From NCBI GenBank assembly GCA_964649515.1, contig CAZYPV010000038.1, forward strand, positions 1 through 30,010: a stretch of DNA of 30,010 nucleotides, written 5' to 3'. This document shows, piece by piece, positions 1 to 8,733 of the stretch; positions within the stretch are counted from its first letter, which is position 1, and every line of letters starts with the position of its first letter. Both the position numbers and the translations under genes were made by a program. This DNA is from CALKGK01 sp964649515 (GTDB taxonomy: Bacteria > Bacteroidota > Bacteroidia > Flavobacteriales_D > Sanyastnellaceae). Under the pieces are notes generated by a model. That model was not told the DNA's origin, ran no database searches, and saw nothing but the letters and a program-made list of their open reading frames with translations.

Positions 1-35
1 TGGAGAAAGAGCGAGAAACAGACTGAGAATGAAGT

Positions 36-86
36 AAAAAGCAGAATGAAAACTTCGCTGTCGCTTTGTTTTTCATTCTGCTTTTT
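36..86 (-). terminator. Hairpin terminator after tRNA-Arg
   Basis: Bases 36-52 and 70-86 are a perfect 17-bp inverted repeat (outer arms A5/T5, core GCAGAATG) around a 17-base loop. Read on the minus strand it starts one base past the tRNA-Arg 3' end and finishes in a T run, as expected of an intrinsic terminator. The A/T symmetry could also make it work for plus-strand transcripts. Confidence 0.75.
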
Positions 87-87
87 G

Positions 88-159
88 TAGCCCCGCCAGG
101 AATCGAACCTGGATCTTGGGTACCGGAAACCCACATAATATCCATTATACTACGGAGCC
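88..159 (-). tRNA. tRNA-Arg (anticodon CCG)
   Basis: The minus strand folds into a cloverleaf. The acceptor stem GGCTCCG pairs with CGGGGCT (first pair G-U), followed by T8-A9, a D arm with GGAT, an anticodon stem TGGGT/ACCCA with loop TTCCGGT (anticodon CCG), and a T arm with GGTTCGATTCC. The discriminator is A and CCA is not encoded, so it must be added after transcription. It lies downstream of tRNA-Ala on the same strand, but a hairpin lies between them. Confidence 0.93.
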
Positions 160-189
160 AGATTTGGCTTGCATTTGCTGCGAAACTCA

Positions 190-242
190 AAAAGAAAAAG
201 CGAGTAAAAAAAGTGAGTTCTACTCGTGCTCCTTACTCGCTC
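190..242 (-). terminator. Hairpin with T tract after tRNA-Ala
   Basis: On the minus strand AGCGAGTAA (bases 241-233) pairs perfectly with TTACTCGCT (207-199), followed by TTTT, C and another T run. It sits about 16 bases past the tRNA-Ala 3' end, as expected of an intrinsic terminator. Because tRNA-Arg follows on the same strand, it may be a processing or attenuation structure or may separate two units; I see no convincing promoter for tRNA-Arg in the 30 bases upstream of it. Confidence 0.6.
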
Positions 243-256
243 TTAATGTCTGTTTG

Positions 257-330
257 TGGAGCTAGGGGGATTCGAACCCCCGACCTCTTGACTGCCAGTC
301 AAGCACTCTAGCCAACTGAGCTATAGCCCC
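257..330 (-). tRNA. tRNA-Ala (anticodon GGC)
   Basis: The minus strand gives a full cloverleaf of 74 nt. The acceptor is GGGGCTA/TAGCTCC with one G-U pair, followed by TA at positions 8-9 and a D arm AGCTCAGTTGGCTAGAG. The anticodon stem CTTGA/TCAAG holds the loop CTGGCAG (anticodon GGC), and the T arm is GGGGGTTCGAACCCCC. The discriminator is A and CCA is not encoded. A consensus promoter lies just upstream. Confidence 0.95.
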
Positions 331-350
331 AAAATGCTTTTCAGCGGGGG

Positions 351-379
351 CAAATATAAGAAACTTCTTTGCTTCTCAA
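351..379 (-). promoter_or_regulatory. Bacteroidota-type promoter for tRNA-Ala
   Basis: On the minus strand there is a TTG (379-377), an 18-base spacer and TATATTTG (358-351), which fits the Bacteroidota housekeeping consensus TTG-N19-TAnnTTTG. The tRNA 5' end lies 20 bases downstream of the -7 element, leaving a short leader. The rest of 331-509 shows no gene or repeat that I can support. Confidence 0.7.
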
Positions 380-509
380 TTCAGAAAATCGCCCTTTTGT
401 ATGCAAACTTGTCCATATGCTTTGAACGACACACCATGCTCAAGATCTCACTTTTGAAGGTGTGGAAATTCGATACAACTCATCAAGAACAACATCAATC
501 CTAACTTCC

Positions 510-3500
510 TTACTTCAAATTCCTTCGAGCTAAAAAGAAGGGATTGAACTTGTCGATGTTGAACACAAAAGAGATCATGTCCCCAATGCTTTGTCTTCCC
601 GACAATATCTCGTTACTCAGCAAGGGAATGTTCACGGCAATCCCGTCCCGAACAATGTTTACAATGAAACCGGCAGAAAAATCACCTTTAAGGACGAATT
701 CTCGGTCGTCAAAATTGGGGTACAAGAGGTTGTAATTCTTAACCAAACCTATTCCTGCAAATAGCGAAATGAATTTCACTTTTGGAATTTCCATGTCGGC
801 ACGGAAGGTGGTCATGAAATGATTGGAGTTTAAGCCGTTGAACAAGGCTCCTTGATCGCCCCGAACCATTCTTGGCAACACGTCGCTGTTCGTAAAGTTG
901 CGCGATAAAAAGAGGTAATCAAAGGTAAAATCATTCACTCCCTGCCACCCAAAAGCGGAGATGGAGTAGGGAGAACGTTCGTCGAAGGTCATTCCAGCAT
1001 AGGCTCTCCAGTGGATGTCGTGCCCCTTCATGTAGGCAGTTTTTCCTTGGTAAGTGATTTCAGCCAAATGCTGCGTTTGCTGGTCGAATAAGCTGAAGTT
1101 GGGATTGCTTATGTTGCTGAAATAACTTCGAAGACCAATAACGGCGCGGTGCCTAACCAAGCCTGTTTTTTCCGCTGAATACCTGATTTTACTTTGCCCA
1201 TGATGCAGAAATGATTTGAATGTCACAGGGCCATTCATATCTGGATTTTGGATGCGGGTTTCCGTTTCGTCAAGATAAATGTGCGCTAATTCAACTTCCA
1301 ATTGGCTAGTGAGATTACTACCAGGCTTACGATTAAATTGCTGTTCAAAGGTGAGACTCGTTCTTGTGTAAACACGCTCTTCATCGAAAATTCTTCCTTT
1401 TCGCTCAAAATCTGTGAACCTTCTCGTTTGCAAATGAAAAGCACTCTTCCCTTCAAAATAGGAGAGCCTTCCAAAGCCGAGTATTCGATTGGTTTCAGCA
1501 CTGTAGAGTGGGGTTAAAGAGAACTCAAATTTCTTCAAAGGAATGGTGGCATTGTGCAAATTCAATCCAATCATAAATTTATCTTGGTCGTTGAAGGCGA
1601 TAGCAGGTACCCAAAACAGTTGGGTTCTCGAAGGATCCTCGATGTCGGTAAGAAACTTCAATTTGAAGGGCTCAATACCGCCCACAATGTCGTCTGTGCG
1701 ATAAACGTTGTTCTGCCTGCGCACATCCAAGGATTCCCAATTCGGGTCAATGGCTACTCGATCACTGCTCACTCCCAATTCCAACTTGGTGCGATGTCTA
1801 GGCTCAAGCGCTTCATACCACTGGTCAAAAACGATCACACTGTCTTGATAAGCAACCACTTGAAAAGGTGCAGCAACTTCTCCTCGGTTTTTAATGTTCA
1901 CAATGGTCTTGTTCTTTTTTAAATGGGCATTCCGAAGCGCGTAATCGGTTTGCTTAGTGCTGGGTACCACGTCTTCAAAAAACCACGAAAGATCCTTGCC
2001 GGTGCTTTGTTCCAATGATTGGCGAAGATCATTGGGCGATGGGTGCTTGAATTTCCAGGTTTCATAATAGTTCTGCATGGCTTGGTCAAAGGCTGCTTCT
2101 CCCAAAGATTGCATGAGATAGCTCATGGCGAGTGCCGTTTTTTTATAAACGATGGTGCCGTAATTGGTGTTGGTGAAGTCGTTGGAATGACATTGCATGG
2201 CTTGGTCTTGGTCGTTCCGAGCACTGATGAGGTAAGAGTATACATCGATGGTCTGATAAGGAAACCGGTCGGCATCCATCAATTTGGCGAGTTTTTTTGG
2301 CAACATTCCTTCCAAAAAGTGCAGACTGTCTTGATACTTCGTTCGGAAATAGCGGGTTTCATTGAAAGAGTTCAAACCTTCATCCATCCACGCGTTGTTG
2401 CGCTCGTTTGAACCTAAAATCCCGTAAAACCAGTTGTGACCTACTTCGTGTACGATCACAGTTTCCAAACCTAAATCAGATCCAGCGTTGCCAATAACGG
2501 TGACGTTCGGATATTCCATTCCCCCACCAGCAGATATGGTTCCGTCCACGGCGCTTACTTGTTGGTAGGGATAATCACCGTTCCAAAGAGAATAATAATG
2601 AACGGCGTCGTTGATGTATTCAATGGCTCTGGCCCATTTCTTCCGGTTTTCTGGGGTGAACATGGCCCAAGTGGTCACTTCGTCTCCAGAATTGGGCAGG
2701 GTTACGCTTCCTTTTCGAACCATGTACCTCTTATCTGCAAACCAAGCAAAATCATGCACTCTTTTCTGGGTGAAGCGAATGGTTTTCATTTCTTCGCTCG
2801 AGGCGGGGAAGGCATTGCTCATGTTCCCATTTTGATTGCTTTCTTTCTCAGCCAGTTCATTCAAAAAGCGAACTTCACTTTCGGTTTGAAGATCACCAGT
2901 AGCCCCCACCACATAGTTTTTGGGAAGGGTGATGGAAACGTCAAAAGAACCATATTCGCTGTAAAACTCGCCCATGTTCAAATAGGGCATGGCGTGCCAG
3001 CCGTTGTTGTCATAAACTGCTGGTTTCGGATACCATTGGGTAATTTGGTAGGACTGATCAATGTGTCCTAGTCGGGATATTTTTCCACTTGGGATCTTAA
3101 CGTGAAATGGGGTGGAGATAACAATTCGCTGTCCACTTCCAAGGGGTGTTTTTAAGGTGAGTTTGGCGATGTCAATGTGCACTTCATCATAATCCCACAC
3201 TATTTGTTCACCATCCACTTTAAAGTCCAGCTGGTCGATGTATCCCAATTCTTTCTCTAAGGCATAAAACATGAACTTGTTGCCCAAGCGAAGTTGCTGT
3301 TTTGCGAGAGCGGTTTGTGCGTTTTTATATGCATTGGGCCAAAGGTGGATGTAGATTTCTCCCAATTCGTTGGGGGAATGGTTGATGTATTCCATCTCAA
3401 TGTGTCCCAGAAGTTCATGGTTTTGATCGTCCAAGCTAACTTCAATGGAGTAATTCACTTCCTGTTGAAAATAGGACTTTTCTTGGGTGAAGGCGGTGTT

Positions 3501-3542
3501 CCAAAGCAATATGGAAAAGAAAAGGAGCAAGGCGTTTTTCAT
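510..3542 (-). CDS. M1 family metallopeptidase with C-terminal barrel-like region
   Basis: Predicted zinc aminopeptidase of the M1 (gluzincin) family, exported to the envelope. I use the start at 3542 because it gives a clean signal peptide (MKNALLLFFSILLWNTAFTQ); an upstream in-frame ATG at 3599 would put 19 polar residues in front. From 3542: GGGMEY at residues 339-344 (the GAMEN-type exopeptidase motif), HEVGH at 365-369, then 18 residues to Glu388, the full HExxH-x18-E zinc site. The catalytic part ends near residue 620. The remaining ~380 residues are rich in alternating aromatic/polar strands and resemble an outer-membrane beta-barrel or surface-antigen domain; this part is inferred. 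At ~1010 residues it is longer than cytosolic PepN-type enzymes (~870) with a different C-terminus. Two minus-strand genes lie upstream with ~76-base gaps and may share a transcript. Confidence 0.88.
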   Translation of the reverse strand: MKNALLLFFSILLWNTAFTQEKSYFQQEVNYSIEVSLDDQNHELLGHIEMEYINHSPNELGEIYIHLWPNAYKNAQTALAKQQLRLGNKFMFYALEKELGYIDQLDFKVDGEQIVWDYDEVHIDIAKLTLKTPLGSGQRIVISTPFHVKIPSGKISRLGHIDQSYQITQWYPKPAVYDNNGWHAMPYLNMGEFYSEYGSFDVSITLPKNYVVGATGDLQTESEVRFLNELAEKESNQNGNMSNAFPASSEEMKTIRFTQKRVHDFAWFADKRYMVRKGSVTLPNSGDEVTTWAMFTPENRKKWARAIEYINDAVHYYSLWNGDYPYQQVSAVDGTISAGGGMEYPNVTVIGNAGSDLGLETVIVHEVGHNWFYGILGSNERNNAWMDEGLNSFNETRYFRTKYQDSLHFLEGMLPKKLAKLMDADRFPYQTIDVYSYLISARNDQDQAMQCHSNDFTNTNYGTIVYKKTALAMSYLMQSLGEAAFDQAMQNYYETWKFKHPSPNDLRQSLEQSTGKDLSWFFEDVVPSTKQTDYALRNAHLKKNKTIVNIKNRGEVAAPFQVVAYQDSVIVFDQWYEALEPRHRTKLELGVSSDRVAIDPNWESLDVRRQNNVYRTDDIVGGIEPFKLKFLTDIEDPSRTQLFWVPAIAFNDQDKFMIGLNLHNATIPLKKFEFSLTPLYSAETNRILGFGRLSYFEGKSAFHLQTRRFTDFERKGRIFDEERVYTRTSLTFEQQFNRKPGSNLTSQLEVELAHIYLDETETRIQNPDMNGPVTFKSFLHHGQSKIRYSAEKTGLVRHRAVIGLRSYFSNISNPNFSLFDQQTQHLAEITYQGKTAYMKGHDIHWRAYAGMTFDERSPYSISAFGWQGVNDFTFDYLFLSRNFTNSDVLPRMVRGDQGALFNGLNSNHFMTTFRADMEIPKVKFISLFAGIGLVKNYNLLYPNFDDREFVLKGDFSAGFIVNIVRDGIAVNIPLLSNEILSGRQSIGDMISFVFNIDKFNPFFLARRNLK

Positions 3543-3618
3543 GAAGGCGGTTTTAGTGGTATGCGAATAAGACGAACAAATGCATTCGTTGTTACCCACG
3601 TCTACTAATTTAGAAAGA

Positions 3619-5514
3619 TCATTGATACTTGTACTTCAAGGCTCTTCGGTCTTCTTTGCTGAACTTTCGCACGGCATCAAATCGCCAGGCGAGTCCCACC
3701 TGATATTCGAAAATGCCTTCCCCTTTAAATCGAGTAAAGCCGATGGCGCTGCCGAAGATGGAGAGGTGGCGAAGGGGGATGCTCAGTCCCAACTCACCAA
3801 AATAAGCACGCGGATGGGCAAAATTGAGTTCCTGTGCGAGCTGTATTCCCGCTTGTACAATAATGCACCGACCAAGGATGCCTTTCACTCCCAACTCGTG
3901 CCCCCATTTTTGTTGAAATGGAACGAGCACTTCCTCGCTAGCACGGGGCAAATTACTCAAGGATTGATGGTCTCGTAGTCGCCAAGAGATGCCAAGGTAA
4001 TCCGACGATGAGATGTCTTTTCCCGAAGTACTGAACTTGGATTCAATGCGTATTTTGCGCGCAACATAGGCGCTGTAAGCAAAGAAATACTGCTTACTGG
4101 GTTCGCTAGGTTGAGTGATGTCCACCCCCAACTTCGCTGAAACATCTAGAAAAAGACTGTAGAGTCGCGGACGTTCAGAACGCAGCGCTTTGGCGTCTTC
4201 TTGGTACAATTTTTTCCCTACTTTTCGCTTCAAAGATTTGAATTCTTCCAATCGGTCATACCTGCCTTCCACAGCACCAATCAAGGACCAAGCCTGTCGG
4301 TATTCATGTTTGTTGTAGGCCAATTGAATTTCTTCTTTTTCTTCTTGAACTTTCAATTCAGAGAAGCGCTGTTTGAAGTCGAGAAAAGCATCGGGGTCCA
4401 CGTCAGACATGGGTTCCATTTCTTCAAGTTTCCTTCGTGCTTTGGAGATGTTTTCAGCATTCAATTGGTATTTCAACTCCTGAGAAAGCTGAGAAAAGTA
4501 GTCTTTTCTTACTTGTTCTCGAAGTGCAATGAGTCGTTCGTTCTTAGCGTCGTAACTGAGGTATTTATTGAGCAGGTTGAGCGCTGTTGAATTCTTGTTT
4601 TGGGTTTGATAAACGCTCACTTTTCCTTCAATCTCTTCTTGGTAATGATGAAGAATGTCGCCTCTTAGCGAAAGAATGTCTGCAGATCGGGGGTGTTTTC
4701 TGGAGAGCACAGAAAGTTCTTCCAAAGCCCCTGCAAAATCCCCTCGTTCAAAGGTCATCCGAATGCGGTTGAGCTCAATTTGAAAGTTGTTTTCTGTGGC
4801 TGAACTTTCCACTTGTGCCATGAGCAATTCGAAGCGCTGGTTGAGCTGGTCAAAATCACTTTTAACGGTAGGGTCAAGGTAAATGGCGGTGGTGCGGTCC
4901 GATGTAATTTCCCGGTGTTCTTTCCGAAGATCTCCAGTGTTCACAACTTGGCCCATGTTCAAAAAGCCTTCCAGCCGAGAGATCAGTGCTTTTAGTCTTC
5001 CTTCACAATGCGTGTTGGTGGATTGTGCCAAACCACTTCGATCGATCACCAAAATACCAATCAAATAGCGATTCTCCTTCCGGTCCCAAAAATCATTCAA
5101 GCTGGTGTTGATGGCAACGTCGGAAACAAAGGCACTGGTAGATCGGTACTCTTCTTCGTAAATGTAGGTTCCATTGTTCACACGTTCGCTGCTCCGCATG
5201 TCGGTTTGAGAGCTGACCCGAACACTGATTTGTCTTCCCGCCAATTCTAAGAGTTGGTTGCGAAGTTCTGCTTGCCGTTGTTCGCGTTCTTTTCGCCGTT
5301 TGTCCAGTTCAACGGAGTCCATCACCAATATAAAATCACTGCTGGGGTATTGCACCAATCGCTGGGTTTCATCCATCCAAAATGGAGCGTCGCTTTTTTG
5401 AGAAAAACAAAGGGAATGCTGTGAAAAGATCAGCACAAAGCAGATGATGCGAAAGTAGTTGGTCAAAGCAAAATAAGTCTGTGCAAGTTTAGTGAATGTT
5501 GTAAAAATCAACAA
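3619..5514 (-). CDS. Exported repeat protein with barrel-like C-terminus, function unknown
   Basis: I do not recognise a characterised family. There is no ATG near the 5' end. The longest form begins with TTG at 5514; a second TTG at 5466 would start right before a signal-peptide-like segment (TNYFR, then a hydrophobic stretch ending near residue 38 of the long form), so the true start is uncertain. Residues ~75-200 resemble LPP20-type lipoprotein domains by eye (charged helix, then a strand-rich region). Residues ~230-430 are helical and rich in Leu/Ala/Glu, with one stretch like a tetratricopeptide repeat (GDFAGALEELSVLSRKHP). The last ~150 residues alternate aromatic and small residues like a small outer-membrane barrel. 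It lies between the ABC-F gene and the M1 peptidase on the same strand, so a periplasmic or outer-membrane role is likely; the substrate is unknown. Confidence 0.75.
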   Translation of the reverse strand: MLIFTTFTKLAQTYFALTNYFRIICFVLIFSQHSLCFSQKSDAPFWMDETQRLVQYPSSDFILVMDSVELDKRRKEREQRQAELRNQLLELAGRQISVRVSSQTDMRSSERVNNGTYIYEEEYRSTSAFVSDVAINTSLNDFWDRKENRYLIGILVIDRSGLAQSTNTHCEGRLKALISRLEGFLNMGQVVNTGDLRKEHREITSDRTTAIYLDPTVKSDFDQLNQRFELLMAQVESSATENNFQIELNRIRMTFERGDFAGALEELSVLSRKHPRSADILSLRGDILHHYQEEIEGKVSVYQTQNKNSTALNLLNKYLSYDAKNERLIALREQVRKDYFSQLSQELKYQLNAENISKARRKLEEMEPMSDVDPDAFLDFKQRFSELKVQEEKEEIQLAYNKHEYRQAWSLIGAVEGRYDRLEEFKSLKRKVGKKLYQEDAKALRSERPRLYSLFLDVSAKLGVDITQPSEPSKQYFFAYSAYVARKIRIESKFSTSGKDISSSDYLGISWRLRDHQSLSNLPRASEEVLVPFQQKWGHELGVKGILGRCIIVQAGIQLAQELNFAHPRAYFGELGLSIPLRHLSIFGSAIGFTRFKGEGIFEYQVGLAWRFDAVRKFSKEDRRALKYKYQ

Positions 5515-5590
5515 ACCTTTTTTGAGTTAAGGCCTTGACATACAGGCTGAAATTACAAGAGCTGAATTCGGACAAACGATGCCCATGCAC

Positions 5591-7480
5591 TTACTCCAAT
5601 TCCGCCAACTCCAACCAGCGGTCGGATTTTTCGTCCAAACTTTGGATGATTTCACCCAGTTCTTGAGAAATTTGAGTCATGGATTCATGGTCCAGATTGG
5701 GCTGCATGAGTTCGGCTTCTTTCTTGGCTTTGAGTACTTCCAGCGCTTCAATTTCTTTGGTAAGTTGGTCGTATTCAAACTTCTCCTTGAAGCCCATTTT
5801 ATTTTGTGAACGGGCTGTTTTGACTTCGGCAGGTGCGCTCGTTGTGGTGGTTTTCTGCGCTTCCAATTTTTTACGTTCGCGTTCTTCTGCTTGAATTCGT
5901 TCGCGGTATGCGGTGTAATTTCCCCCAAGATCTCTCATCTTCCCTTCGCCTTCAAAAACAAGAATGTGCTCCACCAGCTTGTCCATGAAGTAACGGTCAT
6001 GACTCACAATCAACAACACGCCCGGGAAGTCCTGAAGGTATTCTTCCAGTACGGACAAGGTGAAAATATCCAAATCATTTGTGGGCTCATCGAGGATCAA
6101 GAAATTGGGGTTCTTCATCAATATGCGCAGGAGATGAAGACGCTTCTTCTCACCACCGCTCAATTTGGCGATGTAGTTGAAGTGCATGCTTCTCGGAAAC
6201 AAAAAGCGCTCAAGAAGTTGTGCAGCGGTGATTTTTTGTCCGCCAGCTAAAGGAATCACATCTGCAATGTCCCGCACGGCTTCAATCACGCGCTGATCGT
6301 CGCGAAAATTCATCCCACTTTGGGTGTAATACCCAAAAACAACGGTATCACCCACCACAATTTTACCTCCATCAGGTGCTTCTTTGCCCACGAGCATGTT
6401 GAGGAAGGTCGTTTTTCCAGAACCGTTATTCCCCACAATGCCCATGGCTTCCTTTCGCTTAAAGTTGTACTCAAACCCGTCCATGATGATTTTCTCACCA
6501 AAGGCTTTTTTCACTTTGTGGAATTCCACGGTTTTTCCTCCCATACGAGAGGGATTCAGCGCGATGTGCATTTCGTCGTTTTCAAGACGAACGGTGGCGC
6601 GTTTCTTCAAATCGCCAAACTGCTCTTCACGATATTTCGATTTGGTGGTTCGGGCTTTGGGCTGGGTGCGTATCCATACCAATTCTCTTCGCATCAAGTT
6701 TTGAGCTTTTTCGCGATTGGCAAACTCCATGGCTTCACGCTCTGCTTTCTTTTCGAGATAGTAGGAGAAATTGCCCTTGTAACGATAGAGCTCGTTGTTC
6801 TCCATTTCAATGATTTCATCACAAACAACCTCTAGGAAATAGCGGTCGTGAGTTACCATCAAAAGGGTCATGGAGGTTTTTTCTAAATACTGCTCCAACC
6901 ATTCGATCATGTCCAAGTCCAAGTGGTTGGTAGGCTCATCCAAAAAACAGAGGTCGGGCTCTTCAATGAGCACACGGGCTAGTGCAATGCGCCGTTTTTC
7001 TCCTCCACTCATGGTGGCGACGTTTCTGCTGAGGTCATGAAGGTTCAGTTTGCCGAGAATGCTTTTTGCATTGGCTTCATAATTCCAAGCGTCGCTTTGG
7101 TCCATGGCGTCATAACAGCGCTGAAGTTCATCCCCACTTGCCCCTCGTTCCAGTGCGTCTTCATAAGCTCGAATGGCCCGCACCATGTCGTTGTCTGAGG
7201 CGAAAACGTTTTCCAAGATGCTCAGGTTTTCATCCAAGCCGTGATCCTGAGCAAGGTAACTGACTTTAATGTCGTTGTTGAAGATGACTTGTCCTTCGTC
7301 TGCCGTATCTTCACCAATGAGAATTTTGAGCAGAGTAGATTTCCCCGATCCATTTTTAGCCACCAAAGCCACTTTTTGTCCTTTGCTGATGCCAAAAGTG
7401 AGGTTTTCGAAAATGAGGCGTTCTCCAAAGCGTTTGCTGATGGATTCTACACTGAGATAGTTGGTGGGGCTTGCAGACAT
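5591..7480 (-). CDS. uup: ABC-F family ATPase, Uup-like
   Basis: Soluble ABC-F protein with two nucleotide-binding domains and no membrane segments; the family acts on ribosomes, and Uup affects ribosome and recombination-related phenotypes. Domain 1 has Walker A GKNGSGKST-type residues (~41-48), signature SGGEKRR and Walker B followed by DEPTNHLDL. Domain 2 has GNNGSGKTT, LSGGEKKRL and DEPTNDLDI. Both H-loops read SHDRYF or THDRYF. The linker between them is highly charged. The C-terminus (~560-629) is a predicted coiled coil after a Thr/Ala-rich hinge, which is the Uup-type C-terminal domain and favours Uup over EttA. Length 629 fits Uup (~635). A GATATTTG element ends five bases before the ATG. 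The exact subfamily is inferred from the C-terminal coiled coil. Confidence 0.9.
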   Translation of the reverse strand: MSASPTNYLSVESISKRFGERLIFENLTFGISKGQKVALVAKNGSGKSTLLKILIGEDTADEGQVIFNNDIKVSYLAQDHGLDENLSILENVFASDNDMVRAIRAYEDALERGASGDELQRCYDAMDQSDAWNYEANAKSILGKLNLHDLSRNVATMSGGEKRRIALARVLIEEPDLCFLDEPTNHLDLDMIEWLEQYLEKTSMTLLMVTHDRYFLEVVCDEIIEMENNELYRYKGNFSYYLEKKAEREAMEFANREKAQNLMRRELVWIRTQPKARTTKSKYREEQFGDLKKRATVRLENDEMHIALNPSRMGGKTVEFHKVKKAFGEKIIMDGFEYNFKRKEAMGIVGNNGSGKTTFLNMLVGKEAPDGGKIVVGDTVVFGYYTQSGMNFRDDQRVIEAVRDIADVIPLAGGQKITAAQLLERFLFPRSMHFNYIAKLSGGEKKRLHLLRILMKNPNFLILDEPTNDLDIFTLSVLEEYLQDFPGVLLIVSHDRYFMDKLVEHILVFEGEGKMRDLGGNYTAYRERIQAEERERKKLEAQKTTTTSAPAEVKTARSQNKMGFKEKFEYDQLTKEIEALEVLKAKKEAELMQPNLDHESMTQISQELGEIIQSLDEKSDRWLELAELE

Positions 7481-7485
7481 GGCTA

Positions 7486-7493
7486 CAAATATC
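7486..7493 (-). promoter_or_regulatory. Candidate -7 element for the ABC-F gene
   Basis: The minus strand reads GATATTTG, one mismatch from TAnnTTTG, ending five bases before the start codon at 7480. No clear -33 TTG is visible at the usual spacing. The close spacing matches other starts in this window and would give a nearly leaderless mRNA. Confidence 0.4.
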
Positions 7494-7549
7494 GCACGAG
7501 GAGTTGATTGCTCCTAACCATTGCGCTAAAATCGCTCAAAGATTAGTGC

Positions 7550-7557
7550 TACCTTCG
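7550..7557 (+). promoter_or_regulatory. Candidate -7 element for the ElaA-like gene
   Basis: TACCTTCG differs from TAnnTTTG at one base and ends four bases before the ATG at 7562. It diverges from the candidate element of the ABC-F gene 56 bases away. No good -33 TTG lies 18-20 bases upstream, so support is moderate. Confidence 0.4.
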
Positions 7558-7561
7558 CTGT

Positions 7562-8026
7562 ATGATGGAACATTTGAATTGGACACTCAAGTCTTGGGAT
7601 GAACTTTCATTGGAGGAGTTCTATGCATTTAGCGCACAAAGAATCGCAGTTTTTGTAGTGGAACAAGATTGTCCGTATCAAGATTTTGATGGAAAGGATG
7701 ACGTTTCTCATCACCTTTGGGCAAGCAATTCGAACGGAGAAGTAGCGGCCTACCTGCGCATTGTAAAGCCGGGTGTAAGTTACCAGGAGGTTTCGATTGG
7801 ACGGGTACTCACGGCGCATTCAGCCCGAAGAACAGGAGTGGGATTAGCGCTGATGGAGAAAGGGGTAGAGGCGGTGATGCAATTGTACGGTGCTGTTGAC
7901 ATCAAGATCTCAGCTCAAGAATATTTGATCAATTATTACGAGAAATTTGGATTTAAGGCTGTGGGAGAAGGCTATTTGGAAGATGATATCCCCCACATTG
8001 CCATGATAAGAAAAGCAAAAGCATGA
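7562..8026 (+). CDS. elaA: GNAT family N-acetyltransferase, ElaA type
   Basis: A 154-residue GNAT acetyltransferase, expected to transfer acetyl from acetyl-CoA to an amine; the ElaA substrate is not established. ElaA hallmarks are visible. The N-terminus has W..L...E.Y...RI.VFVVEQ.CPY.D.DG.D...HHL, then AYLRI..PG, then IGRVLT with the acetyl-CoA loop ARRTGVGLALME (R/Q-x-x-G-x-G/A region). The C-terminus has SAQEYLINYYEKFGFKAVGEGYLEDDIPHI. Two ATGs (7562 and 7565) are adjacent; the first is kept. It overlaps the next gene by ATGA, so the pair is translationally coupled. Confidence 0.9.
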   Translation: MMEHLNWTLKSWDELSLEEFYAFSAQRIAVFVVEQDCPYQDFDGKDDVSHHLWASNSNGEVAAYLRIVKPGVSYQEVSIGRVLTAHSARRTGVGLALMEKGVEAVMQLYGAVDIKISAQEYLINYYEKFGFKAVGEGYLEDDIPHIAMIRKAKA

Positions 8027-8559
8027 AAACAGAAGAGATCAAAAAGCAATGGATCATTTGGGAATTTGCCAAAGAACGGATGCTGGATGAATTGGAGTAC
8101 TGGAACTTCGAAAATTTAACGAAGGCTCCTGAAGGCGAATGGAACGGTTTGCAGGTTTTGGAACACATCATGATTTCAGAACAAGGATGCTTGGCATACA
8201 TGATGAAAAAGACCTCATCGGGCTACGAAGCTTTGGATAAAGTGGGCGAGGAGGAGATCAAAAAGAGTAAAATGCTCAATGAAAAGCTGGCATCAGACGA
8301 GAAGTGGAAGGCTCCCGATGTACTTCCCCAACCCAAAGGAGAGGCGAGCCTTTCTCAGATGATTCAACAGTGGGATGAAATTCATTCAAAATTCGAAAAA
8401 TTCTTGCGTCAGTTGGATGTGAACTTTTACGATCGTCTCATTTTCCGTCATCCTTTCACGGGGATGATGAATTTAGAGCAAACTTTCGACTTCCTCACCG
8501 AACATATCAATCATCACATGCACCAATTGAAGCGCTTAAAAGCTACGCACGAGTCTTGA
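8023..8559 (+). CDS. DinB-like four-helix protein
   Basis: A 178-residue protein of the DinB/YfiT superfamily, whose members are metal-binding four-helix bundles used in thiol-transfer or stress roles. The metal-ligand pattern is present: His48 in LEHIMISEQGC and a C-terminal HINHHMHQL cluster at 161-169 that supplies the other two histidines. The overall all-helical composition with W, E and K fits the fold. The start ATG overlaps the stop of the ElaA-like gene (ATGA), so both come from one mRNA ending at the hairpin at 8583. No catalytic function can be assigned; the substrate or thiol cofactor is unknown. Confidence 0.78.
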   Translation: MKTEEIKKQWIIWEFAKERMLDELEYWNFENLTKAPEGEWNGLQVLEHIMISEQGCLAYMMKKTSSGYEALDKVGEEEIKKSKMLNEKLASDEKWKAPDVLPQPKGEASLSQMIQQWDEIHSKFEKFLRQLDVNFYDRLIFRHPFTGMMNLEQTFDFLTEHINHHMHQLKRLKATHES

Positions 8560-8582
8560 AAGATAAATTGCATTGAAACGAT

Positions 8583-8633
8583 AAAAGCAAGGATCAAACG
8601 CGTCGTTTAAACGTTGGATTCCTTGCTTTTTTT
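8583..8633 (+). terminator. Strong hairpin terminator between convergent genes
   Basis: AAAAGCAAGG (8583-8592) pairs perfectly with CCTTGCTTTT (8621-8630). The stem continues inward (ATC/GAT and AACG/CGTT) with one bulge and one mismatch, and a run of seven Ts follows. It lies 24 bases after the DinB-like stop and about 100 bases before the stop of the minus-strand gene. The A run on the other side means it could end both transcripts. Confidence 0.88.
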
Positions 8634-8733
8634 GGTCCTTATTGTTTGAGAACGGACAATCTCATGGTGGTTTACTTCATGCGCTTTGGTTTTGATGTTA
8701 GGGTTTCTAAATGCCTTGGTGAAGCACCGCAAA

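Noticed and set aside
66..311. Short open frame across the tRNA region
   Set aside because: It is translated from the reverse complement of the two tRNA genes; the GIEPGSW and GARGIRTPD pieces are typical of such artefacts.
2559..3071. Long antisense open frames over the M1 peptidase
   Set aside because: They lie on the opposite strand of a clear gene, with no signal, motif or promoter of their own.
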